A stretch of 64,000 bases of DNA from Gonatopus flavifemur (GCA_018340375.1 JAFFJZ010000007.1:28432001-28496000); one strand, 5' to 3'; counted from the stretch's first letter, positions 20,603 through 32,758 are shown. Notes: a model not told the origin generated them from the sequence alone. Program-made: numbers and translations.

Positions 20603-20790
20603 TTTCTTTCCTTCCTTCCGATAGATCCTTAATGCCAATTCATTGTTAATTGATCAGGAACATTTCCAAGTGGATAAATATGTGAGAAATATTCTTCTGA
20701 ACATATTCATGCACTTGAAAATGTTTCTAATCCATTAAGAATGAAATGACAACAAGGATCTATCGGAACGAAAGAAGAGGATTAATTGAA
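20603..20790. mobile_element. hairpin MITE, CTTTCTTTCCTTCCTTCCGA end
   Basis: CCGATAGATCCTT (20619) pairs with AAGGATCTATCGG (20755), with AACATTTCCAAGTGGA-type inner blocks also inverted. Nested in 19846-21069. Confidence 0.7.
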
Positions 20791-21084
20791 CCCACTGTTT
20801 ATACGTTATGGATTGAAAACTCAATGTTCTCATTCAGATTTGATTCTGAAATAATAATTATTATTCTTCCTCCCGACAATTAACTGAAACCTTATAAATT
20901 ATTGATTCAACTTTATAAAATATATAGAAATGCAATTTTTTGAATTTTGAATTTCGCGGGTGTAAAATACGTATGTAAATTACTCTCGATTTTTTAACGT
21001 AAAATACATAGTTTTTCACGTGTCAAAAACTGTGTATAATACATCATGTATTTTACTTTAACAACCCTGGTCTGTCCATCTTTG

Positions 21085-21290
21085 ATGAGTTGTGGAAAAC
21101 TATCACATAATTTACGAATTTTTTGATAAAAATTGAAATTCAACTCCCTCAATATTTGAGGAATGATCCATTTTGATCGATAATATGGTTAAAAAGTTTT
21201 TAAATTGAATATTATAATTACAATCGAAATCCATTTGCAGGTGTTCCTAATTTGATAAAATAAGGAGGGAACGGATTAAATCCACCGCCC
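21085..21290 (+). repeat. repeat shared with 47261-47455, copy 1
   Basis: Contains GATGAGTTGTGGAAAACTAT, TTTTTGATAAAAATTGAA, TTACAATCG..AT and ends GGGAACGGATTAAATCCACC. The same blocks occur in the same order on the minus strand at 47261-47455. This copy has stop codons in every frame. What the unit is derived from is unknown. Confidence 0.65.
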
Positions 21291-21720
21291 GTAGTGGGAG
21301 TGGGAGACCAGTTGGTTTGATTGGGTGAATACCCGGTGTATATATTTTTTTTCGAATGACGAATGACTTTTCCACGAATTCAATTCAACACCGGCATCAA
21401 CCGGCATCGTTCCTTGCAAGAGTTATTACGAGCGAAAGAATGTATCAAATGTTTAATTAAATGGACAAAATCAAGTATATAGCTGTAAATATCAGGTAAA
21501 TTCTCTTCATCCAACTTTATTCTATTCTGTGATATATTAATACTGAAAAGCAGAAGCTGATTATCCAAGAGTTTTGCAATTGTTATCGCGAAATACTTGT
21601 TTTAATTTTAGCAACTGTTGAAGTTTTCCTTTGGACTCAACAATCATTAGAACATTTTCCTTTTGTTTCCAAACCATTCAAATAGACAATAAATTGGTTT
21701 TTACTCTTGAACAGATAAAA

Positions 21721-24700
21721 ATGGACACTTTAGATATTTGTACGAGAACGAAACCTTCCAAAAGGGTTCAATTGCATGGTCCATTGAGCCACAGCCGTAT
21801 ACCTTCGGGAGTGCAAAATCTGCATAAAAATTCAGATGTCAATCGCCAAAGCACTGTCATGGATTACATTGAACCACACATTAACAAAGAAGAGCCAAAA
21901 CTTCTCGAGGTATATCAGAAACTAATAACGCATAATGAAGTGTAATAATTATTAATTCATGTTAATAACTTCACTTCTTTATAGTATGCTGGTTCCATAC
22001 AAGGTTTACCAGGAAGTAGATTAGAAGTTCCACGAGGTGTTATCCCTTCCAATCATGAGATCGAAAATGATAAACAAATAGGAATTTATAAGACTTATAA
22101 TTTTGCGTATCGTCCAAAAAAGAATTTGACAATCATGTCTGTTAAAGATAAAATCATTTCCATGATCGAAACCAATTCTGTAGTTGTGATTCAAGGTGCT
22201 ACCGGATGTGGTAAAACCACACAAGTTCCACAATTTATATTAGATTCCTGTTTTGAAAAGAAGCAATATTGTAATATCATAGGTAAGGATTATGACCGCT
22301 TATACAATTGAATTGAAATTATTTAAAGAATGTTTCTTTTAAAGTTACACAACCAAGGCGTATTGCAGCTATTAGTATCACCAGAAGAGTAGCTCAAGAA
22401 AGAGATTGGTCTGTTGGTTCGCTCATAGGATTCCAAGTAGGCATGATGAGCAATAGCTCTCCCGATACCAGATTAACTTATTGCACGACAGGAATTCTTC
22501 TCAATAAATTGATGAATGCTAAACATATGCTAGATTATAGTCACGTGATATTGGATGAAGTTCACGAACGAGATCAAGAAATGGATTTTCTTTTATTATT
22601 AGTTCGAAAATTATTACAAACAAATTCTCGTAATGTCAAAGTGATATTGATGTCTGCGACATTCAACGTCACGAAATTTGCTAAATATTTTTCTTCTCCC
22701 GTATCAAATGATCTTGTACCTGCACCTGTAATCAATGTAGTTAAAAAGAATTACTTCAATTTGGGAATTTATTATTCATGTCAAATATCGTCTTTGGGAC
22801 CTGTAAGTATCTTATGATTAGGATAATGTACAATCACATAATTCAAAATATGTATAATGTATTCAATGATATACAGATTCCTGTGGTTTCTGAGACCGAA
22901 CCAAGTATCTCGCAGCAGATGATGGATTTTTGTCAAAGAATTATCATAGTTTTCGATGAAATTGATCAAAAAGCGGATTATTTGTCTGAAGATTCCAACA
23001 CTGATACTTACGAGAGACATTCGATTTTAATATTCTTACCGGGCATTCATGAAATAGAAGAAATGCACAGCCTTTTATCTTCTCCTACAAATGAGGATGC
23101 CAAATGGGATATAGTTATTTTACACTCTACTATAACTAACGAAGAACAACAAAGAATATTTGAACAACCTCCAGTAGGTTATCGGCGAATCATCCTTTCG
23201 ACAAATATAGCTGAAAGTAGTATCACGGTACCCAACGTGAAATACGGTAGATTTCTCCTTACTATCAAAAATCGTTTGAAATCAAAACTTATGTATATAA
23301 TTTGATTTTTCGTTTTATTTTCAGTTATCGACTTTTGTCTTACGAAACAGCTCGTTACAGATCCAGTGACGAATTTCCAATCCTTAGAATTGAGATGGGC
23401 AAGTAAAGCTAACTGTGACCAACGTGCGGGACGAACCGGTCGAGTGATGGATGGAAGAGTATATAGATTGGTACCAAAATTGTTTTATGAAGTAAGTAAG
23501 AGAAAAATTCGAATCCAATGAGTTGAATCAATATTAAAAATTTACTCAAATTTCAGACTGTTTTACCAGAAGAGTCGCCTCCTGAAATTTTACGCGCTCC
23601 CCTCGAGAATGTTGTACTTAAAGCGAAAATGTTGGATATGGGATCCCCAAAATCTATTCTAGCACTTTCCCTTGATCCACCCGATTTGAGTAATTTAAAG
23701 CGCACGATATTGTTGTTAAAAGAAATCGGTGCTTTCAACATGGTCGACGACTGTAATTCTCCATTCGATGGAGAGATAACGGACCTTGGGCGGATTATGG
23801 CTCATCTCCCGTTAAATATACACATTTCCAAACTTATAGCTTTGGGACATGTTTTCAGTGTTCTAAGAGAAACCATAATAATCGGTTGTAGTATGGCTGT
23901 AAAAAATATGTTCAGCAGTCCCTTTCAACAGAAAATATTGGCCTATAATGGTAAACTCTGCTGGTCAGGGGACTCTTCGAGCGATTGTTTGGCCTTTTTG
24001 AACGTTTATAAGTCTTGGCAGTCCGAGAAGGCGAATCGTCGGTTACATACTAATGCTCTCGAGCATAATTGGGCGCAAAGAAATTTTATTGAAATCAAAG
24101 TTTTACGTGAGATCGACGCTTTGGTGAGAGATGTCACCAACAAATTGCAGCGCATGAAAATTGTAGAGACAGTTGGACTGAACAACATAGTTTGGAACGA
24201 CATCGAAAGAACATTCGTGTTGAAAGTGGCTATAGCTGGAGCTTTTTATCCAAATTATTTTGCTAAACTCCCGAAAACTGACGAAGAATGTGACGCTATA
24301 AAAATTTTATCAGGATTAGATCCAAACAGAACCGTGTATTTACAAGGTTGGCCAATCAAACAACCAGGACTTTTGTACGCTAAAAAATTTAAAGAGATTT
24401 TCCAAGAATGTCTGACTTCGCCGGTCGGAGATGTAAATGTTTTCTTCAATGCCTCTCGCGTTTACATTAGTTTCCACGAAACTCAATTCGGAAGTCATGA
24501 TTCGGAAGATAAAAGCATAAATTCCGCTGTTTATAGAGCAGTCAGAATGAGACAGTGCGGTATACCTATTGAAATACCTGTTATGAGCGAAGATGCTGCC
24601 CTTCAACGTGCAGAAAAACTTGGCATCTCACGAAGACCCGCGAAAACATTTTTCGAAAACGATAAGTTGAATATTCAGAAACCCTTGTTGCCTGTTGAGA

Positions 24701-26583
24701 GACCAAAGTTACCAACCTTGGATACATCTTGCGTGCCTTTGGTTATTCATCATGTGTGTATTTGCAAGCAATATGCGTTTACATTTTGTAATGTGTTAAA
24801 TTAAACCTTTTTTTCAGGTCCTCAATCCTGCTCGTTTCTGGGCTCATTACAAGGAGCCAGACGTAGGGGATCACCTTACAAGGATTAACAAAGCGATTGA
24901 ATCTGAGAATGCTCTGGAAGAATTTACTACGCTGCCAAACATGAACGAAGTTATAATAGCTCCTTATGAATACAATCATGTGACATCGTATTACCGAGGC
25001 GTAATAGAAAGTTTTAATTATTCCAAAGATTTATTAGCCACGATATTTTATGTTGATTATGGTTGGACAGCGCAAGTGCCGGTATCTGATTTACGAAAAC
25101 TCAAAAATCCCAAAGACATAATCGACATCCCGGCTTTAGCGTTTGAGTGCGCTTTGGTAAACATTCAACCATCCGTATTACAGAATTGGAATGACGAATG
25201 GTCCAAAGGAGCTTGTAAAATGTTCCAAGAATTGATCTCAGGAAATGAAACGAAACTTTACGGTGAAATATATTCTGTACACAACAGTGTTGTGCGATTA
25301 ACCTTAATCGCCGAAAATCCCAAATATGGCAAAGTGAATGTAAATCAATTTCTAATTGATAAACAATTCGCTTTATACAAAGAAGAAAGTTACTTTTCAA
25401 AATTCAATAACGAAATAAGGCGAGATTATGCCAAAAAGTCTGCTGAAGAGCGTGAGCATTACGAAAAATTGCAGTATGGGATAAGCACGCCCGTTTATCC
25501 GGAATTACCCGATCCGGCAGAATATAATTCAACCGTGCAGCTAAGAGGTCCATATTCTCCCTTGGAAATTAATTTATCCTCCCTCACGTCTGCCGGTAGA
25601 GGGCGAAGAGTCAATATCGATTTAAATTCTGTTAATTCTGTTCTTTGCGATATCGATCTACCGGCTTCTAAAGAAAGATTATTGATTGCCGGGTCCGTGA
25701 GTCAAGGAGCGAGCAAAACCAACTTGACTGTACGTAACACGACTTTGATGCCCAACATTCCTGGATTGACTTCTTTGCTCGCCTTGATTTTCGCGCCGAG
25801 AATTGAGCTACGTCGTAACGCTCTTGGTACTTCGTACGTGGGAGCTCTGTGTGGACTCGGATGCGATCCACGTACAAAATTAAATTTGTTTCCAGAACAT
25901 GATATGGAAATATATTTCAATGTCGAAATTACCCTAGATGATTTGCAAAACGTAAGTAATGAATTGTTTTCATTCGTCATTAGAATTTATTCACACAAAG
26001 TAGTCAATATATTAATCTGTGGTTATTAGATAAATAAATTACGACATTGGATGAGTACCGGATTGCAACTTCCCCCACAAAATGACGTCAACGATCGCAT
26101 GGAAGAATTTCTGATTTGTCAGAATAGAGTTAAAGCTTTATTATTCAAATTAATGCACACGTATAGAAAACCACAAAAAATAGAAACCATTGAGTATTTT
26201 AACAGATGGAATTTATATGACACGACTTTGTTGCTTGAACCCGGAGCAACTCCATTAATTGGAAACAATGTTTATCATCTTCATTTTGGATTGGTACTGA
26301 AAGAGACGAACACCGAGCGTGAGGAAATAGCTGCTCATCTTCGAGAATTACGAGAATTAGCTGCACAGTAATTAAACACTTCTCAATTGTATGATAATGT
26401 GATGATATTATTGATTATATCTTTCCTTTGAATTTTAGGAGTGATGCTGCGAGAGGTGGCGCCACAAGTATTGAATGTAAATTATGCAAAGTTAACGTTT
26501 TTGGAATCTTTCAACTCCGCAGGCACTTGTACGAAATTATCCATAGACAAAATGAAAACCAATTTGGAGTTATATGGTTTTAA
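21721..26583 (+). CDS. spn-E: spindle-E / TDRD9: DEAH-type RNA helicase with Tudor domain
   Basis: Nine coding exons: 21721-21909, 21985-22282, 22345-22802, 22877-23246, 23325-23491, 23557-24753, 24818-25951, 26030-26367 and 26439-26583. All are GT-AG with matching phases and give about 1431 residues, essentially the length of Drosophila spn-E. ATG 21721 (AAAAATGG) is the first in-frame ATG. Helicase motifs: GATGCGKT (Walker A, residues about 134-141), DEVH (about 233-236), MSAT, STNIAESSITVP, and QRAGRTGR (about 471-478). The helicase-associated region follows in exon 6. Exon 7 begins the Tudor domain, with YYRGVIESF..FYVDYG aromatic residues (about 940-1000). The last exon encodes a CxxC...HLYEIIH zinc-binding-like tail as in the family. 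The protein works in germline piRNA amplification and transposon silencing in nuage. If exon 8 were read through its donor, a stop 2 bp later would cut off the tail, so the splice matters. Confidence 0.97.
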
Positions 26584-27338
26584 AAAATTACAAATTTAGA
26601 TTTTTAAACTAAAATGATTTATATAACACACGTACGTAGTATGATTTTTTAATGACAATTAAAATTAGTTCTTTTTTATTTCACTTTATGTGTTCACGAA
26701 ATTCTTATTTTTAATTTCGAAATTGGTTACCGCTAAATTTTTTTTGATACACGTAAGTAGGGACTTTTTAAAACCGTAAAGTCAGTATTATGCTCATTAT
26801 TTCATTTATATTTTCTATTGGCCATGTACAAGGAAAGTTATATTTTTTAATTTGAATAAGATTGATTAAACTATGTGGAAAATTAATTTTTAGTGACTAA
26901 TTTTTGTGATGATTTTAATCGAAGTTTTTTCGTTTCCTTTGTTCAAAGATCAATGCAAATACAAGTGGTTATTTTTTTTTGAGAAGCTACGAGAAAGTCG
27001 TAGTTCTGGACGCGTTGGATCGGAAAATAAAGGAAAAAGGCTGTGTGTGAAATATGCATTAGGAAAAGAATAATTTGCTGTTTCGGATGTATCATGATTT
27101 GTGCCGAACCTGAGATTCGTTTTCGGACATTTTTTAAGAAATTAAAACGTCTCTGAGTTGATACCACATTTCAGGTAAAGTAAAAGATGTCTCAAGTTTC
27201 AGGGGGATATCAGTCCTTGAATCTCTGGAGTTGTTCTGGAATTTAGATTGTCTTTATAAAAATCCTAGATTTTCTTTTTCAATTCTGAAAGTTTTTTCAA
27301 ATTCAAAAAATGTATTTTTGGTTGAAGAGGATATCATA
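26584..27338. other. spn-E downstream region
   Basis: AT-rich 3' UTR and intergenic sequence. No canonical polyadenylation hexamer could be placed confidently close to the stop. No repeat structure or coding signal seen. Confidence 0.5.
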
Positions 27339-27634
27339 CCCTGGTGAAAAAAATTCCTCTGAAAATCTCTGAAAATTTCACTAAATTCCATTGTAGAACT
27401 CTGAATGTCACTGAAAAAATCTGAAGGAATCTGAAAAACTCCCACTCATCGGGCACGTTTTTTCACTGAAAATTTTTCTAAATATCTATGAATATCTCTG
27501 AGAAACCCTGAATTTTTCTGAAAATCCCTGAAACTTTCTGACAAATTATGAAACCCTGTCAAATCCTCTGGAAAACTTTTCACTGAAAATCTCTGGAAAT
27601 TTTAGTAGTTTTCAGTGAAATTTTGCCACCAGGG
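27339..27634. mobile_element. CCCTGGT-ended element made of 10-bp CTGAAAATC words
   Basis: 296 bp from CCCTGGTGAAAAAAATTCC to AAATTTTGCCACCAGGG. The interior repeats CTG(A)AA-containing words; from 27481 to about 27550 the trinucleotide CTG or ATG recurs every 10 bp in register. No coding potential. Confidence 0.78.
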
Positions 27635-27659
27635 TGAGCGCGTTCGTCTTCTGTGAAAT

Positions 27660-27718
27660 TACTTGGAACTGAATTCATGGGAATTTCAGATCATTTCATG
27701 AATTCAGTTCCAAATATT
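27660..27718. repeat. short palindrome, TTGGAACTGAATTCATG arms
   Basis: TTGGAACTGAATTCATG and CATGAATTCAGTTCCAA are exact inverted repeats about 22 bp apart. Too small to classify. Confidence 0.6.
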
Positions 27719-28069
27719 TTGGTAGAAAAAAAACTGTTTGTTTTTATGAGGTGACCAGTACGTCCTATTCAGGTAGGAATTTGATCAGGAATTTGGAAAA
27801 TACAAGCGAAAACGTAATCGGTCAAATATCGACCATGTATCGTCGAAAATAATTTTTGATAGGGTTTGTGATTTTAAACACTACTCCTTGCAAATCTTGT
27901 ATGTAACTGAGAAGACTGGAGTGTATAATTTTTGGGAGAATCGTGTGTGAAAGGTTGAAACACAACAAAGGAAACGAGAATCCGATATTTAATATTCCAT
28001 GCCGTAAGATAATTTTTGTTAGCATGCATGAATCGGGATGATCCTTGCAACCAGATGTTGACCTTGAAG

Positions 28070-28200
28070 CAGTGTTCGGAACTCCTAGGATCGTACACAA
28101 TTCTGATTGATCGCTTCTCATAGAATGTTGGAGGTGATTGGTTGCTCTATAAGAATTGACCAATAAACATCGTGTACGATCCTAGGAGTTCCGAACACTG
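28070..28200. mobile_element. hAT MITE with perfect ends and 8-bp target duplication
   Basis: 131 bp. The first 29 bp, beginning CAGTGTTCGGAACTCC, are an exact inverted repeat of the last 29. It is flanked on both sides by CCTTGAAG (28062-28069 and 28201-28208), a perfect 8-bp duplication as hAT transposases make. The unmutated ends and duplication point to a recent insertion. Confidence 0.95.
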
Positions 28201-28208
28201 CCTTGAAG

Positions 28209-29278
28209 AGAAACATTGACTCTTCTTTTGGGGAAATATTGAGGAGGAATAGAATTTTGTCAATTTTGTATTTTTCCGAAGCCTCAAACATAATAGGAGC
28301 ATGGAGGTAATGTATGGTTCTTCATACAGAATTTTTTTCTATTCTCTTAGTACAAAATTCAAATGTAAAAGAGAATGAAAAAGAATGAATTTTTACTAGG
28401 TAATACAATTTTTTGATAATTGAAATCATATTTTGGATTTTTACACTGTTTAACGAAACTAGATCTCCATTTTTATAATATAAAATTCTGGGGCGACCCA
28501 GAATTCATCATTCGCACTTCTGTGTCATATTTTGCAGTAAAAATGCAGGAACTTCCCGGTTGGAGAAATTTTTTGGAGGTTTAGTTTTTAAGATATGAGC
28601 ATTTTGAAATATTTTTTCAAAACCGAATCACTCAAAAGTATTGTGTGTCACATAGTTGAGCTTAACTTCATGCGCTCATTTCGGAAACAGTGGGTGTCTG
28701 GAAAAGAATGGAACTGTCCTATTATTGTTTGTTTCGAAGTGATAATAATTTAAAGCTGCTAAATTAAAATTGGCTAGAAGCTAAAAAATTTTTAATTGTT
28801 ACAACTTCGAATTCAAGAATAATGAGATACTTTAATTTCTTCCCCAGAAATCCGCCGTTTTCCAACTCGTCGAATGTTGCCATAAGCTCAAATATGTAAA
28901 ACACCAATGTTCGTGAATGATATGAATTTGGAAAAAAATTTTAAATGCTGATATCTCAAAAAGCACAAATGTGCTATCGAATAAATAAAGTCTTTTTCGA
29001 ACTAATGTCCATTCGGTGAAAATTCACCTCGAATAAGGGTCTTTTTGAGGAAATGTCCGTTCAAAAAAGCATCAATTCGGAGAAATTTTTTCAAACTCCT
29101 GGATATTTCATAGAAAAATTGAAATGCTGTACGGGAAATGCCTGAAGAATGGAAGGTTTAGAGAATGAAATGTCCCGAAAAGTGAAAATATAAGTACAGG
29201 ATAAAATGTCCAAAGGACGAAGTGTTGAAGGAAGAAGTGTTCAGAGGATCAAATGTCTCGGAGTAGGAAATATCCACA
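28209..29278. other. no gene recognised
   Basis: AT-rich sequence. A few GAATTCATCATTCGCAC-like and AAATGTCC-containing stretches near 28500 and 29160-29270 hint at old repeats (AAATGTCC recurs several times between 29160 and 29260 and again at 29580-29670), but nothing with clear limits. Confidence 0.45.
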
Positions 29279-29581
29279 TACAGTGAAAAATTCTTGCTGA
29301 AAAAGTGGTTCCGGAAAATCTGCTTTGCTAAATTGGTAAAACGGTTGCTGTTACTACAGCAAAAAAACATTGCTATTTCAGCAAGATATTTGCTAATTCA
29401 GCCAAATTGTGTAGCCATCTGTATATCAATAATTCCAGATTGCTGAATGGCAAGCGCTTGTTAAAAGAGCAAGATTTTTGCTGTAATAGCAAATTTTTTG
29501 CCAATTCAGCAACAAGTTTTGCCATATCAGCGAAGCAAATTTTCGAGGTTTGCTGTTTCAGCAACTTCTTGCTCTGAGTGC
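29279..29581. mobile_element. CAGTGAAAAATT-ended element with GCTN5AGC words
   Basis: Ends ACAGTGAAAAATTCTTGCTG and CAACTTCTTGCTCTGAGTG. Interior exact GCT-N5-AGC palindromes: GCTATTTCAGC, GCTAATTCAGC, GCTGTAATAGC and GCTGTTTCAGC, with near matches GCCAATTCAGC and GCCATATCAGC. It sits inside a stretch whose flanks share AAATGTCC-like words (29160-29280 and 29580-29670). Confidence 0.68.
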
Positions 29582-31228
29582 AGAGGATGAAACGTCCAAG
29601 TGGAAAAAATGTCTAAAGGACGAAGTGATGGAGAAAGAAATGGGGGAGGATGAATTGTGTCAGAGGAAAAAGTGTCCTACCACCAAATTATTACATTCTG
29701 GTAGCAGAATATGCACAGAGATGCGAGTGATGGATTCTGGGACACCCTGTATGTTTTATAAGACATAAATGTCAAGGGGGTCCCATTCAACTTGATTTAA
29801 GGACATTATATGCCCATAAATCTGTACATTTAGTATGTCTCCGTCTCTCCGAGGTGGAATTAGTACCGAGGGATGAACAATAATCGAAAAATTCAAATTT
29901 GAAAAACTTCAACGAAAATAACGAAACAAATTAAAAGTTAAGCAATCGCCATGTCATAGAATTGTAAATGAACAAAATTGTCCTTTCTGATGAATAGTTC
30001 AACTGATAGTCAGTTGGTATTCTTGAATTTGCATTTCAACAACATTTTTTGTCTGTTCCCCTCTGTCAGTAATTTTACGCGTATTCAAAAGCGAAACAAG
30101 TTTCCAAATTTAGGTGCACAATGTAATGTGCGGTGTTTTTGTGTAAGACACGATTGTACACGAAGAAAATAAGTCCTCTAAATTTTCGTTGATTAAAAAT
30201 TTGAAAAGATCTCGTACCCAGGATTTGAATAATTCGTTGACTTTTTGTATTATTTCAATAATAATCCCGTTAAAAATTCCCGGATGAATCGGATCGCAAA
30301 ATTCACATACGGACCCGTTGTCTTCCCAGGTACTGCGCAGGACCCTTCAGGGTCCCTCAGATTGCCAGGGTGTCTACTGAGGCCACTCGATAAGAGTCCA
30401 GTATATTTCAAGTATTTTCCAGTACACTTTCGGCGAAATTCCAGTATATTCCATGAATTACACAATTCTTTAGCAATATTGTTTCGAATAGATTCATGAT
30501 CATTCTATAATGGGAAGAAGTGTGAATTTCCTCAGATATGTTATCCGTTTAATTGGAAAAATCATCAATAAAAGATTAATGATTATATTTGTAACTAATT
30601 ACATATACATGCGTCAATATGTTATCATATTGTTCTGGTAATACTGGAGTTCAAATTTTCATAATATATTTGATTATTATACATTCTAGAATGTCAGTAT
30701 AGAAAAAATGTGTTATATAGAATTTCAAAGTTCTTATTTAACGAAAACTTAGCGAATCCATTAAAAATGTACTGAAATTTATCCAAATGTTTGAAATCGT
30801 GTACATTTGGATTTGATAGGATTTCTCGAACGAAATTTCAGCAAAACATACAAATTTAAAAATATCTTCTGAGAATTTTTGGAGAACTGAATAGAATACC
30901 AACACCAAGGATGGAACCAAAATGTCCAACGTGATTTGAAAATAAAAACTTCGGAGGATAATTAATGAGAACACTAAAAAAATGGTACTTCGAAAGTTAA
31001 CGTGAAATTCTAATTTTGGGGAAATATAGTAAGTAGGTAATTTTCAAAACATTACTGTACAATCGGTGATATTTATGGGAGCATTCCTTCCAATTCAAGT
31101 TCTTTCCATATTCGCTGTAAAAAATATTTATAGATTTCCAAGGAAAACAGAATGCCGAAGAACGTATGGGCTCGTAAATGTTCAAATCATCTGGGAATTC
31201 ACCAATTTGTTTGATAAATTTTCAAACA

Positions 31229-31523
31229 ATAATTGTCCGGCTAATACTCGGATCAGGAATCAGAATATGAAGTGCGTAGTCCAATTTGCCGAGTAATAAG
31301 TCGAGCCTTTTTACTCAAATTTTCCAGCCGACGTTTCGGGTTGATTCAACCAATTATCAAGGTACAAATAATTCGGAGTGTTGAAAAATTAGTCTCGTCG
31401 TACGGACCCATCACGCTTGGAGAGGGTAAAAAACTATAATTGTCTGGGTAGTACTCGGATCAGGAATCATCAGGAAAATTTGAATAAAAAGGCTCGACTT
31501 ATTACTCGGCAAATTGGACTACG
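31229..31523 (-). mobile_element. Penelope-like terminal fragment with hammerhead-like core
   Basis: A 46-bp arm (TTGCCGAGTAATAAGTCGAG..., 31279-31324) is repeated inverted at 31474-31523, and a block AATACTCGGATCAGGAATCA-like (31230-31261) is repeated directly at 31438-31470. Between the arms, the minus strand at 31364-31328 reads CTTGATAATT, then a GGTTG/CAACC stem, then CGAAACGTCGG. This resembles the hammerhead ribozymes found in Penelope-like retroelements. The first core motif (usually CTGATGA) is altered, so cleavage is doubtful. Confidence 0.45.
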
Positions 31524-32091
31524 CCCTTCATATTCCAATTTTCAAACAGTTTTGGTGACTTTCCAAAAAATGTTTGTCAATTCATGAAAGTTGCTTCGAA
31601 ATTTACTAAAAACTTTTTTTTTTACATTGTTGAAAAAATATGCACCAAATCAGTTGAATGTTTATTAAATCCAATTGATATTGAATATAAAATTGAATAT
31701 TCGATCTGTCTTAAAGAATTTTAGAATTCAGGAATAAGAACGTCATTAGATTTAATGAGACTAATTTGTAGAGTCTCATGGAAACTCGTTGAATCGAGAA
31801 TCATTGGTTACAAGATTTCATACGGTTCCTGTCCTAAAAATAACGATATGACACCTTATGAGAATTGATAAGATTCTTCCAACAGGGATCACAAATTGAT
31901 TCCACACACAACATAATTGTTCAAAATGTTACTATTATTGTGATAACATTGACTTTTCATAGTTGATTTTCAACATGAAAAATGAATTCCTTAGTTAACT
32001 CAAAACACGTGCCTATTTTCTCAAACGCTCTCATTCTTCTTGACGATTTTATTTAGCACTACAAAACAAGCTCGTTCAAGTTTTTTGTATT

Positions 32092-32377
32092 CCCAGATAA
32101 TACACGAAGAATTCTTTTTCAAGAGCAAGAATAGAACTCTTCAAGAACTTTTTTCGAACTAATGAATTCATATAGAGCTCTGGAGGAGTTCAATTTGTCG
32201 GATATTAACAAGTTCTTTGAGAGTACTCAAACAATACTTCTGATATCCTCAAAGAGCTTTTTAATGTCCGACAGATTGAACTCCTCCAGAGCTCTATATG
32301 GATTCATTAGTTCGAAAAGAATTCTTGAAGACTTCTATTCTTGCTCTTGAAAAAGAATTCTCCGTGTGTTATCTGGG
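32092..32377. mobile_element. GAATTC-rich hairpin MITE, CCCAGATAA ends
   Basis: 286 bp, near-perfect palindrome: CCCAGATAATACACGAAGAA at the left and TTCTCCGTGTGTTATCTGGG at the right; inner AGAGCTCTGGAGGAGTTCAA pairs with TTGAACTCCTCCAGAGCTCT exactly. Related copy at 20317-20600. Flanks show no clear duplication. Confidence 0.85.
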
Positions 32378-32758
32378 CTCTAGGTACGTTTGAAAATCAA
32401 AAAGTTTGAAACAAACCCAGAGAACAGAATAGTTCTGATATCCTCATTAAGAATGTTTCATCAATTCATTATAGTATTTGGTCAAAGCTCATAAGCTAGA
32501 TAATTTCTTATGGAAATCAGCTAATTTAAAATTGTTTTCTCAACGTCATAAAATTATGCTTCGCCAATCGAATTTTTTACACTCACGCATTCGATGTTTT
32601 ATTCTTCTAAAATAAGAACTGTATTAATATGAAAGTTTAAAACCTTTTTGCAAACGTTTTTTCTTATTAAGGATAGCACTGGACAAATTTTCAAATCCCA
32701 GTATTTCAAGTATGCAAGAAAAAATTCCAGTACATTTCCAGTATCAGTACACACCCTG

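Larger units (their letters stand above)
19846..21069. mobile_element. hAT-like non-autonomous element, CAGGG(A/T)TGTTAAA ends
   Basis: 1.2 kb bounded by CAGGGATGTTAAAATACACG and TATTTTACTTTAACAACCCTG. The subterminal word GTAAAATAC recurs at both ends (19865-19955 and 20955-21060). The middle is filled with later insertions. CAGGG termini are typical of hAT elements, but I could not find a matching 8-bp duplication, so the class is provisional. Confidence 0.65.
18591..21720. promoter_or_regulatory. divergent intergenic region between CCDC43 and spn-E
   Basis: The two start codons face away from each other with 3.1 kb between, most of it identifiable insertions. A likely acceptor for a spindle-E 5' UTR exon is TTTTAATTTTAG at 21601-21611, and ACAG at 21711-21714 just before the start is another. 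What remains after subtracting insertions is only a few hundred bases on either side, so a compact shared promoter may have been split. Confidence 0.4.
30366..32758. mobile_element. CAGGGTGT-ended hAT-like element with CCAGTAT subterminal words
   Basis: Left CAGGGTGTCTACTGA and right CAGTACACACCCTG are imperfect inverted repeats. Next to them CCAGTA recurs (30400, 30421, 30443 at the left; near 32697, 32726, 32737 at the right), mostly 21-22 or 11 bp apart. No transposase frame in 2.4 kb. The middle holds other insertions. I found no duplication of the flanks, so joining the two ends as one element is an inference. Confidence 0.5.

Noticed and set aside
26368..26371. End of spindle-E at the stop in 26369-26371
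   Set aside because: A GTAATT donor precedes the stop, and the next exon restores the conserved CxxC...HLYEIIH tail at the expected protein length.
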